Origin: Dehalococcoidia bacterium
GTDB taxonomy: Bacteria > Chloroflexota > Dehalococcoidia > Lucifugimonadales > Lucifugimonadaceae
Direction: 5' to 3'
Assembly (NCBI GenBank): GCA_009693115.1
Contig: SHXW01000002.1
Coordinates: 1 to 64,000, forward strand
Length of the DNA: 64,000 nt
Positions 63,456 to 64,000 of the stretch are shown in pieces; within the stretch, counting starts at the first letter, position 1; each line of letters opens with the position of its first letter. The notes below the pieces were generated by a model that ran no database searches, had not been told where the DNA came from, and worked only from the letters and a program-made list of their open reading frames with translations. Position numbers and translations under genes: made by a program.

Positions 63456-64000
63456 CTAATTTCCGCCGGGCTGTTGAGCCGGCACGCTTGTCTGTCTGGC
63501 ACCTGCCGCCCCTGCAGGCGTGGTAGGTGTGGGCACCGGGCCCGACTGTTGGGCCGGCCCGCTAGTCTGTCTGATGCCTGCCGCTCCGGCAGGTCTGGCA
63601 ACTGTAGGTGCCGGGCCAGACTGTTGGGTCGGTACCTCTGCCTGTCCGTCATCTGCCGCCCCGGGGGCCTTGATTGCAGCTGGCGACAGGATGATGCTCA
63701 GGGAACGCTGTTCCATTGTCGGTGGTTTTTCGAGTTTTGCCTTGGAGGCCACGCCCTCTGCCACCCTGCGAAGAACCCTTATCGCCAGTTCCGGGTGGGT
63801 TATCTGCCGACCTCTGAAGAATACAGCCACCCTTACTTTGGAGCCGTCATCCAGAAGCCCGCTTACCGAGCGGATTTTTGATTGTATGTCGTGTTCCGCG
63901 ATATTCGGGGTCAGGCGCACTTCGCGCATGTCGCTTGAGTGGACTTTCTGGGTCCGCCTGGCCTCGCGCGCCTTCTTGTCCTGAACAAACTGAAATTTTC
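63456..64000 (-). CDS. infC: Translation initiation factor IF-3 (5' partial), with repetitive tail
   Basis: The frame is open to the window edge, so the start is outside. The visible part begins in the linker of IF-3 (KKAREARRTQKVHSSDMREVRLTPNI) and carries the C-terminal domain (KVRVAVFFRGRQITHPELAIRVLRRV). After residue LSIILSPAA the normal protein would end, but about 65 more residues follow. These are Pro/Ala/Gln-rich with a 25-residue repeat (TSGPAQQSGPVPTPTTPAGA). This tail is unusual for IF-3. Confidence 0.92.
   Translation of the reverse strand, partial: KFQFVQDKKAREARRTQKVHSSDMREVRLTPNIAEHDIQSKIRSVSGLLDDGSKVRVAVFFRGRQITHPELAIRVLRRVAEGVASKAKLEKPPTMEQRSLSIILSPAAIKAPGAADDGQAEVPTQQSGPAPTVARPAGAAGIRQTSGPAQQSGPVPTPTTPAGAAGARQTSVPAQQPGGN
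63468..63636. repeat. 75-bp imperfect tandem repeat in the infC tail
   Basis: Units begin at about 63468, 63543 and 63618 (each with CTGTTG-GCCGG or a close form), a period of 75 bp or 25 codons. They code for the extra C-terminal tail of IF-3. Confidence 0.75.

Overview
The window is GC-rich, densely coded bacterial DNA with about 60 genes, most of them housekeeping. The gene set fits an aerobic member of the Chloroflexota close to the SAR202/Dehalococcoidia branch. This is an inference: it rests on three enolase-superfamily dehydratases, a phytanoyl-CoA dioxygenase-like protein, several short-chain dehydrogenases and a CoA transferase in one stretch, on heme A synthesis genes (aerobic respiration), and on sortase-type surface anchoring. 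No rRNA, CRISPR array, insertion sequence or prophage is visible. The only RNA gene found is tRNA-Ser(UGA).

Layout. 1-1.4 kb: end of a surface protein with FG-GAP repeats and an LPHTG anchor, then a GIY-YIG nuclease remnant. 1.4-5.3 kb (minus): cmk, plsC, an MFS transporter and dgt. 5.6-8.4 kb: cvpA, an HNH nuclease and holB. 8.5-12.5 kb: lysA, a selenocysteine-containing selD, mazG and a TPR gene. 12.8-17.4 kb (plus): acetoin/2-oxoacid dehydrogenase E2, a deacetylase-like amidohydrolase, acoX and a PhyH dioxygenase. 17.4-24.1 kb: a CBS-HEPN fragment abutting gyrB, then qor and the E1 alpha and beta genes, closed by a bidirectional terminator. 24.2-31 kb (minus): recO, a beta-lactamase-fold hydrolase, recR, ybaB, dnaX, ybeY and a vanZ-like gene. 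31-38.6 kb: L-rhamnose mutarotases (one fused double), tRNA-Ser, mutM, an SDR, an ACSF3/MatB-like synthetase, a class III CoA transferase and an enolase-superfamily dehydratase. 38.7-48.8 kb: a RelE/RHH toxin-antitoxin pair, polA, arsM, a coiled-coil protein, coaD, rsmD, lysS and serS. 49-57.7 kb: pirin, two more enolase-superfamily enzymes, a class IV aminotransferase, a PH-like membrane protein, a DUF2851 protein, an HpcH/HpaI aldolase and an SDR. 58-64 kb: tsaD, a zinc ribbon, a sortase, ctaA-ctaB, and rplT, rpmI and infC on the minus strand.

How the parts connect. E1 alpha/beta, E2 and AcoX could form one acetoin- or 2-oxoacid-dehydrogenase complex, although the genes lie in two blocks 8 kb apart and no E3 is present. 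The sortase could anchor proteins such as the LPHTG protein at the left edge. The enolase-superfamily dehydratases, aldolase, SDRs and mutarotases suggest use of sugars and sugar acids. ctaA-ctaB make heme A for an aa3-type oxidase encoded elsewhere.

The most unusual features are the UGA-encoded selenocysteine in SelD with a clear bacterial SECIS hairpin, and several families of short dispersed repeats. These repeats fill intergenic gaps and also sit in frame inside conserved genes (mazG, polA, recO, lysS, the acyl-CoA synthetase and the sortase N-terminus). Other points are a CBS-HEPN fragment with an intact RNase motif, TANNNT boxes six to eight bases before some start codons (suggesting leaderless transcripts), and a repetitive C-terminal tail on IF3.
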